From Allosalinactinospora lopnorensis (lineage in GTDB: Bacteria; Actinomycetota; Actinomycetes; Streptosporangiales; Streptosporangiaceae), in NCBI RefSeq assembly GCF_000981225.1, contig NZ_LAJC01000001.1, forward strand, positions 1-64,000: 64,000 nt of DNA, given 5' to 3'. Within the stretch, counting starts at the first letter, position 1. Each line of letters opens with the position of its first letter. The position numbers and the translations under genes were made by a program. This document shows, piece after piece, positions 53,177-61,064 of the stretch. The notes beneath the pieces were generated by a model. The model searched no databases. It worked only from the letters and a program-made list of their open reading frames with translations, and was not told where the DNA came from.

Positions 53177-53494
53177 CTACCCGCCCGCCGGGAACCGGCC
53201 CTCGTTGATGGCGACCTTCTCCTTGAGGGCCGCCTCCAGGTCGACGTCGAGGACGTCGGCCAGCCGGAGCAGGTAGCCGAGCACGTCCGCCATTTCCAGC
53301 CGCACCGCCTCGGCCTTGGCGGGGTCCTCCATGACGCGGGCCGATTCCTCCTGGTCGAGCCACTGGAACTCGGCCGCCAGCTCGCCGGATTCCCCGGCCA
53401 GCGCCATGGCGAGGTTCTTGGGGGTGTGGTAGCGGCCCCAGTCGCGCCGGTCGGCGAAGTCGGCCAGGAGTCGCTGCATCGTCGAAACGCTCAC
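53177..53494 (-). CDS. MazG-like nucleotide pyrophosphohydrolase (dCTPase type)
   Basis: 105 residues from a GTG. STMQRLLADFADRRDWGRYHTPKNLAMALAGESGELAAEFQWLDQEE and EMADVLGYLLRLADVLDVDLEAALKEKVAINEGRFP supply the two Glu-rich helices (ExxE and ExxD) that hold Mg2+ in all-alpha NTP pyrophosphatases. YHTPKNLAMAL is typical of the dCTP pyrophosphatase 1/MazG-like group that hydrolyses noncanonical or excess dNTPs. Stand-alone gene. The length fits the single-domain members. Confidence 0.88.
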   Translation of the reverse strand: MSVSTMQRLLADFADRRDWGRYHTPKNLAMALAGESGELAAEFQWLDQEESARVMEDPAKAEAVRLEMADVLGYLLRLADVLDVDLEAALKEKVAINEGRFPAGG

Positions 53495-53668
53495 CGGTCA
53501 ACAACTACCAGGCGCGGCAGCGCCCCTCCACCTCGGGCCGCACCGGTGCGAGACCGACGTTCGGGAGCACAGCGCCCCGGGTATGCAGCCCCATGTACCG
53601 AGAGGGGACACGGCCCCTCGGACGAGCATCGAACAATTCCGCGAGAACTCTTCCTTGGGAGGCCAACC

Positions 53669-53863
53669 ATGCACGCAACTGTTGGGGACCAGTTGCACAT
53701 TCACGGCCGTATCGTCGGGGAGCGCGACCGCTTCGGGGAGATCCTGGAAGTCCGCGGCGAGAGCGGGGAGCCGCCCTACCTCGTACGGTTCGAGGGCGGT
53801 GACGAGAAGCTGATCTACCCCGGCCCCGACTGCGTCGTCGAACCCCGCAACCCGGTGGACTGA
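53669..53863 (+). CDS. DUF1918 domain protein
   Basis: 64 residues from ATG 53669, with TTGGGAGG at normal distance. MHATVGDQLHIHGRIVGERDRFGEILEVRGESGEPPYLVRFEGGDEKLIYPGPDCVVEP is the complete DUF1918 domain, a small beta-barrel (SH3-like) found almost only in actinobacteria. No function is established. The preceding AT-richer patch (53625-53660) may be its promoter. Confidence 0.9.
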   Translation: MHATVGDQLHIHGRIVGERDRFGEILEVRGESGEPPYLVRFEGGDEKLIYPGPDCVVEPRNPVD

Positions 53864-53929
53864 CCCGGGCCGCGCAGACTCCGGCCGCGCACTGGCGCCG
53901 CCGATCCCGCCGGCGCACGGCCGACCGGG

Positions 53930-54811
53930 TCATCGGCGCTGGCACACCGGGCACCGGTAGAGCGTCCGCCCGGCCAGCTCCTCCGCGCGGATCGCCGCCG
54001 CGCAGACGCGGCAGGGCTCACCGGTGCGGTAGCAGACGTAGAGGGCGTCCGAACGCGCCGCCGGGTCGGCGTCGGGGTCCGCGCGGTGCGCGGGCCGGGT
54101 CGTGACGATGGAGCCCGAGCCGACCCCCGCCTCAAGCAGTGTGACCAGGTCGGCCCAGAGAACGTCCCACTCGGCGCGCGCCAGCCCGCGGCCGGGCCGG
54201 TACGGGTCGATCCCGGCCCGGAACAGGGACTCGGCCCGGTAGATGTTGCCGATGCCGGCGATCACGTCCTGGCGCATCAGCAGTGCGGCGATCGCGGTGC
54301 GGGAGCGGCGGACCGTCCGCCACGCCTGTTCCGGGTCGGCGTCGGAGCGCAGCGGGTCGGGGCCGAGTCTGGCCTGCGCGGCGCGCTTCTCTTCGCCGTC
54401 CAGGACCTCGCAGGCGGACGGTCCGCGCAGGTCGGCCCATCCCGCCGCGCTGACCAGCCGGACCCGGACGGCGCCTACGGGCGGTGGCGGGACGACGAAC
54501 CCCTCGGCGTCGCGTTCCAGTTCCCGCCGCTGACCACCCTGTACCCGGGGCGCGCCGAGATGGTGTTCGCCGTGGGCGTCGCCGAACGTCCACGCCCCGT
54601 ACAGGCCGAGGTGCACGCGCAGCCATTCGCCGGAGTCGAACCCGAGGAAGAGCTGCTTGCCGTGGGCTTCGGCGTCGAGGAGACCTCGGGAGTCGAGCCT
54701 GCGGGCCCCGCCGGCGAAACGCCCCTGCGGGCTCGTCACGCGCAGCCGGGCGCCGCCGTAGTGCTTGGCGAAGTGCGCCGCCAGCCTGTGCAGCGTGTGT
54801 CCCTCTGGCAT
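53930..54811 (-). CDS. nei: Fpg/Nei family DNA glycosylase (endonuclease VIII type)
   Basis: About 293 residues from ATG 54811, with GGGGAGGGG upstream. MPEGHTLHRLAAHFAKHYGG gives the processed Pro-Glu N-terminus used for catalysis (PEGHT is the Nei rather than Fpg form). HGKQLFLGFDSGEWLRVHLGLYGAW holds the conserved Lys; MRQDVIAGIGNIYRAESLFRAGIDP is the helix-two-turn-helix; the zinc finger is ALYVCYRTGEPCRVCAAAIRAEELAGRTLYRCPVCQ. The enzyme removes oxidised pyrimidines from DNA and nicks the strand. Mycobacteria and streptomycetes carry two such proteins. It is divergent from the fructose operon. Confidence 0.93.
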   Translation of the reverse strand: MPEGHTLHRLAAHFAKHYGGARLRVTSPQGRFAGGARRLDSRGLLDAEAHGKQLFLGFDSGEWLRVHLGLYGAWTFGDAHGEHHLGAPRVQGGQRRELERDAEGFVVPPPPVGAVRVRLVSAAGWADLRGPSACEVLDGEEKRAAQARLGPDPLRSDADPEQAWRTVRRSRTAIAALLMRQDVIAGIGNIYRAESLFRAGIDPYRPGRGLARAEWDVLWADLVTLLEAGVGSGSIVTTRPAHRADPDADPAARSDALYVCYRTGEPCRVCAAAIRAEELAGRTLYRCPVCQRR

Positions 54812-54972
54812 GTGCGCCCCTCCCCTATCAGGCGGCCGCGTGCGTCGCGGAACCGGTGGGCACTCTATCCGCCGGCCCCGGCCGGTAGAGCCCCTCCCCA
54901 TCCCCGGATGCCCGTTTACGCCTGCCCCGCTTCTGATTCCCCCCGATTTCTGCTGCATTGCCGACCGAACCA

Positions 54973-55013
54973 TTGACATCCAAATACAAACGGACATAAT
55001 CAAATGGAAACAG
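54973..55013 (+). promoter_or_regulatory. Promoter and direct-repeat operator of the fructose operon
   Basis: TTGACA (54973-54978) and CATAAT (54995-55000) with a 16-base spacer form a near-consensus promoter. Within and over it lie two direct repeats: GACAT-CC-AAAT-AC-AAAC (54975-54990) and GACAT-AATC-AAAT-GG-AAAC (54993-55011). Direct repeats of this sort over the promoter are typical for DeoR-type FruR repressors, which are released by fructose-1-phosphate. The transcript start would fall at about 55007, which favours translation from the GTG at 55043. Confidence 0.65.
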
Positions 55014-55042
55014 ATCGGGCAGTGGTGGGGGTGGCATCCGCG

Positions 55043-55803
55043 GTGTACGCACCGGAACGGCATCAGCAGATTCTGAACCGCGCCCGTGAACGCGGCCGGA
55101 TCGAGGTCAAGGAGCTGGCCGAGGAGCTGGCTGTCACGCCCGAGACGGTCCGGCGGGACCTGACCGCGCTGGAGCGCCTCGGTGTGCTGCGCCGCGTGCA
55201 CGGCGGCGCGATTCCGGTGGAGCGCCTCCCGGTGGAACCCGCGGTGAACGAGCGCGAATCGGTCTCCACGGCCCAGAAGCAGCGCATCGCCAAGGCGGCG
55301 CTGGCCGAACTACCCGAAGGCGGATCGATCATCCTCGACGCCGGAACCACCACCGTCCTGCTGGCCGAGCAGCTGCCCACCGACCGCGAGCTCACCGTTG
55401 TGACCCACTCGGTCCCGGTGGCCGCCCTCGTCGCCTCCCGGCCCACCATCACGCTGCACGTCCTGGGCGGCAGATCCGCAGCCGCGCCCTCGCCGCCGTC
55501 GGCCACTGGACCCAGGAGGCCATCCGCGACCTGTTCGTCGACGTCGCGTTCATGGGCACCAACGGCATCACCCCGGACCGCGGCCTGACCACCTCGGACC
55601 TGGCCGAAGCCCAGGTCAAACGGTCCCTGATCAGGGCGGCGCGGCGCACCGTCGTCCTGGCCGACCACAGCAAGTTCGGCCGCGAGGAGTTCGCCCACGT
55701 CGCCGGCCTCGACGACGTGGACCTCGTCATCACCGACTCCGACCTCGCCGGTGAGATGGCCGACGAGATCACCGCGGCCGGTCCCCGGATCGAGCTCGCA
55801 TGA
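55043..55803 (+). pseudogene. fruR: DeoR family fructose operon repressor, frameshifted
   Basis: From GTG 55043 the frame reads VYAPERHQQILNRARERGRIEVKELAEELAVTPETVRRDLTALERLGVLRRVHGGAIPVERLP (DeoR winged helix), then the sugar-phosphate domain (GSIILDAGTTTVLLAEQLP ... VTHSVPVAALVASRPTITLHVLGG). At about 55463-55475 (CTGGGCGGCAGATCC) the phase shifts by -1: the next frame continues QIRSRALAAVGHWTQEAIRDLFVDVAFMGTNGITPDRGLTTSDLAEAQVKRSLI and ends at 55803. One missing base (GGC-GGG-CAG-ATC) explains it. The repaired protein would have about 254 residues. It overlaps fruK by ATGA. An alternative ATG start at 55004 would coincide with the transcript start. Confidence 0.83.
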
Positions 55804-56747
55804 TCCTCACCGTGACCCCCAACCCGAGCGTGGACCACACGCTTGAGATCGCCGCGCTCACCCGCGGCGACGTGCTGCGCGTCCAGCGATCGGGGCTGCA
55901 CGCCGGGGGCAAGGGCGTCAACGTGTCGCGGGTACTGCGCCGCAATGGGCAGGCCACGAGGGCCGTACTGCCCGTGGGCGGCCCCGAGGGCGGGCGGCTC
56001 ACCGCGCTGCTCGCCGAGCACGGGGTCGTCACCGTCCCGGTGCCCATCGCCGCGGCGATCCGCGGCAACGTCACCATCGCCGAAAGCGACGGGACCACCA
56101 CCAAGCTGAACGTCCCCGGACCGGTCCTCGCCGAGGACGAAGGGGCCGCTCTGCTGGCCGCGGTCGCGGCCGAACTGGCGCTCGGGCCCCGATGGCTCGT
56201 GGCCGCCGGCAGCCTGCCCTCGGGACTGCCCGCCGACTTCTACGCCCGGCTCGCCCGGATCGCGGCGGACAGCGGCGTGCCCATGGCGGTCGACTCCTCG
56301 GGGGCACCGCTGGAGATCGCCGCACTCGCCGGCGGGATCGACCTGCTGAAACCCAACCACGAGGAGCTCGCCGGGCTCATCGGCCGCGACCTGCCGACGA
56401 TCGGCGACGTCGCCGAGGCCGCCCGAGAGGTCCAGCGGTGGGGGAACAGCACGATCCTCGTCACCCTCGGCGGCCACGGCGCGCTGCTCGCCGACGCCGA
56501 GCACACCTGGTGGGCGGGCGCGCCCCCTCCTGTTCCGCGCAGCACCGTCGGCGCGGGCGACTGCGCGCTCGCCGGCTACCTCAGCGGCGACGCTCCACCC
56601 GCCGAGCGGCTGCGCCGCGCCGTGGCCTGGGGGACAGCGGCCGTGACCCTGCCGGGCACGACCGTTCCCGGCCCGGACGACATCGACCCCGGCGCGGTCG
56701 GGGTCGTCACCGACCCCGATCCGGCACTCGTGGTGAAGGAGCTGTGA
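55800..56747 (+). CDS. fruK: 1-phosphofructokinase
   Basis: 315 residues; the ATG overlaps the TGA of fruR (ATGA), indicating coupling. ILTVTPNPSVDHTLEI and GGKGVNVSRVLRRNGQATRAVLPVGGPEGG are the PfkB N-terminal signature; the catalytic Asp is in the C-terminal signature STVGAGDCALAGYLSG, and DLLKPNHEELAGLIG lies between. It phosphorylates fructose-1-phosphate, made by the PTS, to fructose-1,6-bisphosphate. Second gene of the fru operon. Its product-substrate link to the EII genes behind makes the assignment secure. Confidence 0.96.
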   Translation: MILTVTPNPSVDHTLEIAALTRGDVLRVQRSGLHAGGKGVNVSRVLRRNGQATRAVLPVGGPEGGRLTALLAEHGVVTVPVPIAAAIRGNVTIAESDGTTTKLNVPGPVLAEDEGAALLAAVAAELALGPRWLVAAGSLPSGLPADFYARLARIAADSGVPMAVDSSGAPLEIAALAGGIDLLKPNHEELAGLIGRDLPTIGDVAEAAREVQRWGNSTILVTLGGHGALLADAEHTWWAGAPPPVPRSTVGAGDCALAGYLSGDAPPAERLRRAVAWGTAAVTLPGTTVPGPDDIDPGAVGVVTDPDPALVVKEL

Positions 56748-56819
56748 CCGCATGCCGCTGACCATCGCGAGCGCTCCACGCGCGGCGCGTGGCCGAGACT
56801 TCCGCCAAGGAGCCCTGAG

Positions 56820-57284
56820 ATGAGCGAGCCGAACCGGCCACTGGTCACCGCCGAGCTGGTCGACACCGGACTCTCCGCGTCCGACCGCGACGACGCCGCG
56901 CGGCAGCTCGCCGCGCTGCTGCACAAGGCCGGCCGGGTGAGCGACCTCGACGGCTTCCTCGATGACGTGCGCGCCCGCGAGGCGCAGATGGCCACGGGCA
57001 TGCCCGGCCGGGTCGGGCTGCCGCACGCCCGCTCCGCGCACGTCGCCGTCCCGAGCCTCGCCGTCGGTATCTGCCCCGGAGGCGTGGACTTCGGCGGGCC
57101 CGACGGCCCGGCCCGGCTCGTCTTCCTCATCGCCGCCCCCGCGGGGAGCGACGAGGACCACATGCGGATCCTCGCCGCGCTCGCCCGCAAGCTGATCCAC
57201 GCGGAGTTCCGTGAGGCACTGCTGGAATCCCCCGACGCGCGGAGCGTCGCCGACACAGTGATCCGAGAGGTGGACGTGGCATGA
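56820..57284 (+). CDS. PTS fructose EIIA component
   Basis: 154 residues; its TGA overlaps the start of the EIIBC gene by four bases (ATGA). LVTAELVDTGLSASDRDDAARQLAALLHKAGRVSDLDGFLDDVRAREAQMATGMPGRVGLPHARSAHVAVPSLAVGICPGGVDFGG is the EIIA-Fru/Mtl fold; the phosphorylated His is in GLPHARS. It receives phosphate from HPr and passes it to the IIB Cys. In many actinomycetes FruA is a fused EIIABC; here IIA is a separate protein just ahead of IIBC. Its 72-base distance from fruK and same strand place it in the operon. Confidence 0.93.
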   Translation: MSEPNRPLVTAELVDTGLSASDRDDAARQLAALLHKAGRVSDLDGFLDDVRAREAQMATGMPGRVGLPHARSAHVAVPSLAVGICPGGVDFGGPDGPARLVFLIAAPAGSDEDHMRILAALARKLIHAEFREALLESPDARSVADTVIREVDVA

Positions 57285-58990
57285 AGTTCGTGGCGATCAC
57301 ATCCTGTCCGACCGGTATCGCGCACACCTACATGGCGGCCGAGGCCCTGGAGCAGGCGGCGAAGGCCGAAGGCCACGAGATCCGCGTCGAGCCCCAGGGC
57401 GCCGCGGGCGCCCAGGCACTCGGCGCCGACGTGATCTCCGCGGCCGACGCCGTCATCTACGCCGCCGATCTGGAAGTCCGCGACAAGGGCCGGTTCGCGG
57501 GCAAGCCTTACGTCGATGTCGGGGTGAAGGCCCCGATCAACGACGCGAAGGCCGTCCTGGCCTCAGCGGCGGAGGCCGCCCGTGCGCGGACCGGAGCCGC
57601 CTCCGGCGCGGCCGCCGCCGGTACCGGCGGCGCCGACGTGCCCACCCCCGAGACCAAGGTCGCGTCGGGCGCCGGCGTGGGCACCCGCGTCCGCCAGTGG
57701 CTGATGACCGGCGTCTCCTACATGATCCCGTTCGTCGCCGCGGGCGGCATCCTGATCGCCCTCGGTTTCATGATCGGCGGCTACGAGATCGCCGACGCCG
57801 AGCCCTCCACCGTCATCGACGACTTCAGCGTCGTCTCCGCGCACAGTTGGGGCGCCCTGCTGTTCCTCAGCGGCGACGCCCTGTTCGCGTTCCTGGTCCC
57901 GGTGCTCGCCGGGTTCATCGCGTTCGCGATCGCCGACCGCCCCGGACTGGCGCCCGGGTTCCTCGGCGGCGCGGTCGCGGTGACGGTCGAGGCGGGGTTC
58001 CTCGGCGGGCTGGCGGCCGGCTTCCTCGCCGGCTTCGTCGCGCTCGGGCTGGGCAGGATGCCCGTCCCCTCGGCCGTGCGCAGCATCATGCCGGTCGTGG
58101 TGACCCCGCTGGTGGCGTCGTTCGTCACCGGCCTGGTCATGTTCCTGATCCTGGGGCGCCCGCTGGAGGCCCTGATGAGCGGGCTCAGCTCCTGGCTCGG
58201 ATCGCTGACCGGCGGCAGCCTGATCCTGCTCGGCGCCGTCCTGGGCCTGATGATGGCCTTCGACATGGGCGGCCCGGTCAACAAGGTCGCCTACACGTTC
58301 GCCACCGCCGGGCTCGCCACGGTCGGCACGACGAGCGGCGACGCGGTGGAGTTCACGATCATGGCCGCCGTGATGGCCGCCGGGATGACGCCGCCCCTGG
58401 GTCTCGCCCTGGCGACGGTGGTCTGGCGGCGGCTGTTCACCCCGGCGGAGGTGCAGAACGGGAAGGCGGCCTGGCTCCTCGGCGCCTCCTTCATCACCGA
58501 GGGCGCGATCCCGTTCGCCGCGGCCGACCCGCTGCGCGTCATCCCCTCGCTGATGGTGGGATCCGGTGTCGCCGGCGGCCTCGTGGCGGCCTCCGGCGCG
58601 ACACTGCGCGCCCCACACGGCGGGGTCTGGGTGATCCCGCTCATCGGCAGCCCGCTGATGTTCCTGGCCGCGATCGCGGCCGGGAGCGTGGTGACCGCCC
58701 TGGCGGTGTGGGCGCTGAAAAGCGTCGGCCGTCGCTCCCGTCCCCCGGAAAGCGCCCCCACCGCTCCCCGCGGCCACCGCCGCTTGACTTCCCGCCTCCG
58801 ACCGCCCCGCAGAGAAGATCCAAGGAGAACCGAACCATGCCCCAGCGCACCGCGACGATCGGCTCGTCCGTCGGCCTGCACGCCCGCCCCGCGGGCCTGT
58901 TCGTGCAGGCCGCGATGGCGACCGGGCTCCCGGTCAGCATCGCCAGAGAAGACGGACCCGCCGGCGACGCCCGCAGCCTGCTCTCGGTGA
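57281..58990 (+). CDS. fruA: PTS fructose EIIBC permease
   Basis: 569 residues as read. The IIB domain starts MKFVAITSCPTGIAHTYMAAEALEQAAK with the phospho-Cys at position 9; after an Ala/Gly-rich linker the IIC domain begins near residue 125 (VRQWLMTGVSYMIPFVAAGGILIALGFM) and shows about nine hydrophobic segments and GASFITEGAIPFAAADPLRVIPSLM, the substrate-loop signature of fructose permeases. It transports fructose and phosphorylates it at C1. After about residue 485 (AVWALKSVGRRSRPPESAP) the frame becomes Arg/Pro/Ser-rich and runs 154 bases into ptsH out of phase. A TGA in a different phase at 58785-58787 would be a more natural end, so a lost base near 58740-58785 is possible, but the tail is not conserved and this is uncertain. 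Confidence 0.92.
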   Translation: MKFVAITSCPTGIAHTYMAAEALEQAAKAEGHEIRVEPQGAAGAQALGADVISAADAVIYAADLEVRDKGRFAGKPYVDVGVKAPINDAKAVLASAAEAARARTGAASGAAAAGTGGADVPTPETKVASGAGVGTRVRQWLMTGVSYMIPFVAAGGILIALGFMIGGYEIADAEPSTVIDDFSVVSAHSWGALLFLSGDALFAFLVPVLAGFIAFAIADRPGLAPGFLGGAVAVTVEAGFLGGLAAGFLAGFVALGLGRMPVPSAVRSIMPVVVTPLVASFVTGLVMFLILGRPLEALMSGLSSWLGSLTGGSLILLGAVLGLMMAFDMGGPVNKVAYTFATAGLATVGTTSGDAVEFTIMAAVMAAGMTPPLGLALATVVWRRLFTPAEVQNGKAAWLLGASFITEGAIPFAAADPLRVIPSLMVGSGVAGGLVAASGATLRAPHGGVWVIPLIGSPLMFLAAIAAGSVVTALAVWALKSVGRRSRPPESAPTAPRGHRRLTSRLRPPRREDPRRTEPCPSAPRRSARPSACTPAPRACSCRPRWRPGSRSASPEKTDPPATPAACSR

Positions 58991-59106
58991 TGGGATTGGG
59001 CGTCGAGAGCGGCGATACGGTCGTCCTGACCGCCGAGGGCGACGGCGCCGAGAGCAAGCTGGACGAGCTGGTCGCGCTCCTGGAGAGCGACCTCGACGCG
59101 ACCTGA
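58837..59106 (+). CDS. ptsH: Phosphocarrier protein HPr
   Basis: 89 residues from ATG 58837, with AAGGAGAA upstream at a good distance. ATIGSSVGLHARPAGLFVQAAMATGLPVSIA carries the active-site His in LHARPAG; ARSLLSVMGLGVESGDTVVLTAEGDGAESKLDELVALLESDLD completes the fold, with the residue equivalent to regulatory Ser46 in ARSLL. HPr passes phosphate from Enzyme I to EIIA. Being last in the fru operon it should be made with the fructose permease; Enzyme I is not in the window. Confidence 0.95.
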   Translation: MPQRTATIGSSVGLHARPAGLFVQAAMATGLPVSIAREDGPAGDARSLLSVMGLGVESGDTVVLTAEGDGAESKLDELVALLESDLDAT

Positions 59107-59129
59107 CCGTGAGCGGCGCCCCGTTATCC

Positions 59130-59381
59130 CTACTCGCGCCGTTCCAGATCGGCGATGAGGGTTTCGAGGTGCTCCTCCACCTGCCGGCGGTCGTAGCCGC
59201 GCAGCGCGATGTCGAAGGAGTGGGCGCGGGCCTCGTCGGCCGTGATGCCGCCGAGGGTCTCGCTGCCCTCGGCGAGGCTGATGGAGATGCGGTCGAGGAG
59301 GACGTCCACCTGCTTGCGGTTGTAGCCGCGGAGGATGACGGCGAACTCGACTGGGGGATGAGATGTCGACATAGTCGGCAT
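59130..59381 (-). CDS. Small DivIVA-domain protein
   Basis: About 83 residues. Two related helical units are seen: EFAVILRGYNRKQVDVLLDRISISLAEG and FDIALRGYDRRQVEEHLETLIADLERRE, each with the RGYxRxQV element typical of DivIVA/Wag31 N-terminal domains that precede coiled coils. The protein is hence almost a duplicated DivIVA anchor motif without the long coiled coil. Its role is unknown; DivIVA-type proteins target curved membrane at poles and septa. The Met at 59381 is chosen because GGAG lies upstream; one three codons later is possible. Separated by 76 bases from the PucR-type gene on the same strand. Confidence 0.8.
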   Translation of the reverse strand: MPTMSTSHPPVEFAVILRGYNRKQVDVLLDRISISLAEGSETLGGITADEARAHSFDIALRGYDRRQVEEHLETLIADLERRE

Positions 59382-59457
59382 TCTGCCAGGAACTCCGTAT
59401 GCCGCGCGCTGTCTCCGGCTACGGCGCCGGGACGCCTCCTCCGGTGAGGGGAGGGCG

Positions 59458-60928
59458 CTACCGGCGCCGCCGGGGCCCCTCCAGAGCGCGCAGGGAGATC
59501 CATAGGTCGGTCCGGTAGTCGGGGTCGTCCAGATCGCCGGGCAGGAGCTCCCGGATGCGGGTGATCCGGTAGCGGAGCGTGTGCCGGTGGACCCCCAAGG
59601 CGTCGGCGGCGGCGTCCCAGCGGCCGGCGGCGGCCAGGTAGGCGCGCAGCGACTCCAGGAGATCACCGGCCGAACGGTGGGCGAGCAGCGGACCCAGCAC
59701 CTCCCGGGCCAGGCCGGCGCCGGCCTCCTCATCGATCAGACCGAGGAATCCCCTGGGCAGGTCGCCGAAGCGGACCAGCGGCCCCGCGCCGCCGCGTGCC
59801 GCCTCCAGCGCCCGTTCCGCCTGGGCGCGGGCCGCGGGCAGGTCGCCGTAGCCGCCCGGTTCGCTGGCGCCGACCGGTCCCCCGGTGAGCCGGGCGAGCG
59901 CCTCGCCCGGGTCGGTGCTCCCACCGCCCAGCACGATGAGGTGCTCGCCGGTCTCGGCGGCGAGGCAGCCGTCCAGGTTCGGGTCCCACAACGGCGGCTG
60001 GTCTCCCAGGCGTCGGTGATGGCGAGGAGCACCGGCTCGGCCGGCAGTGCGGCGCGCAACCGCCCGGCCTGCTCCGACTCCAGTGCGACCGCGCCGCCGA
60101 TCAACGCCTCCAGCAGGCCCTCCTGCAGCCCCTCACCGCGCGCCGGAGCCGAGCGCTCCAGTTCCAGGGACAGCAGCGAGATCGCGGCGTTGACCAGGGT
60201 CCGCTCCTCCGAGCCGAGCCGGTGTCCGGTGCCAAGGGCGAGGAAGCCGCGGGTCCGCCCGCCGACGCCCAGCGGTTGCAGCGAGATGTGCTCCTCGCCG
60301 GTCGGCAGCGAGGCGCTCGCGCGCTGCCGGGAGTCGCGCAGCCGCCGCGCCTCGGCTTCCAGCGCGGGGGCGTGCGACGCGGCGCCGGCCGGGGCCGCGT
60401 ACCGGAGCGTCCCGTCCACGGCGAGCAGCAGCAGCCATCCGCCCAGTTCGCTCGCGAGACGGTCCACCACGGCCTCGGCCCCGCGCAGTGCCGCCCTGGT
60501 GAGCCGCCGCTGGGCGTCGAACGCCCGGGTCAGCCCCTCGTACTCCTCTTTGGCCAGCAGCCGGGACACCTCTTCGCCGACCGAGATGAAGGGGGTGGGC
60601 CGCGGCACGTCGATCAGCGGCAGGCCGAGTTCGGCGGCCGCCTCGACCAGTTCGGCGGGCACGTCCTCACGCGCGACGCCGCTGCCGAAGCCCAGCCCGG
60701 TGACCCCTCGCTCGATCAGCCGCCGCACGTACCGCGCGCCGCTTCCCCGCCCTCGTGCCAGCGCACCCCGGTGGTGAGCAGCAGCTCGCCACCGGCCAGG
60801 TAGGGCGTGGGGTCGGTGAGCTCGCTGACGGCCACCCAGCGCACCGGGCGGTCGAGCCGGTCTTCGCCGGTGAGGAGGCGCAGCCGGAGCTGCGGGGTGC
60901 GCAGTACGGCACCGAGTGTGGGCGGCAC
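59458..60928 (-). pseudogene. PucR family regulator, two frameshifts
   Basis: The first frame (GTG 60928, with AAGGAGG just upstream) reads [65 protein letters not shown], the PucR N-terminal domain. Near 60728-60745 the phase changes and the next frame continues [25 protein letters not shown] ... to LLAITDAWET. Near 59994-60006 it changes again, to QPPLWDPNLDGCLAAETGEHLIVLGGG and the C-terminal HTH_30 (AYLAAAGRWDAAADALGVHRHTLRYRITRIRELL). Both breaks fit one missing base each. The full protein would have about 490 residues. PucR-type GabR in Corynebacterium controls gabT; the divergent gabT gene here makes the same role likely. Confidence 0.82.
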
Positions 60929-61064
60929 TCCCCCTCCTTCCATCTCCTTCCATGGACACCGGATTGGCGAAAGCAGTCCCTGATCTTATCCAGTGCGTCG
61001 ATGACCGGCCCGCGCCGGAGACCGTATGGTCAAGGCCGATCACCACTCAGGGAGGACGGTAGTC

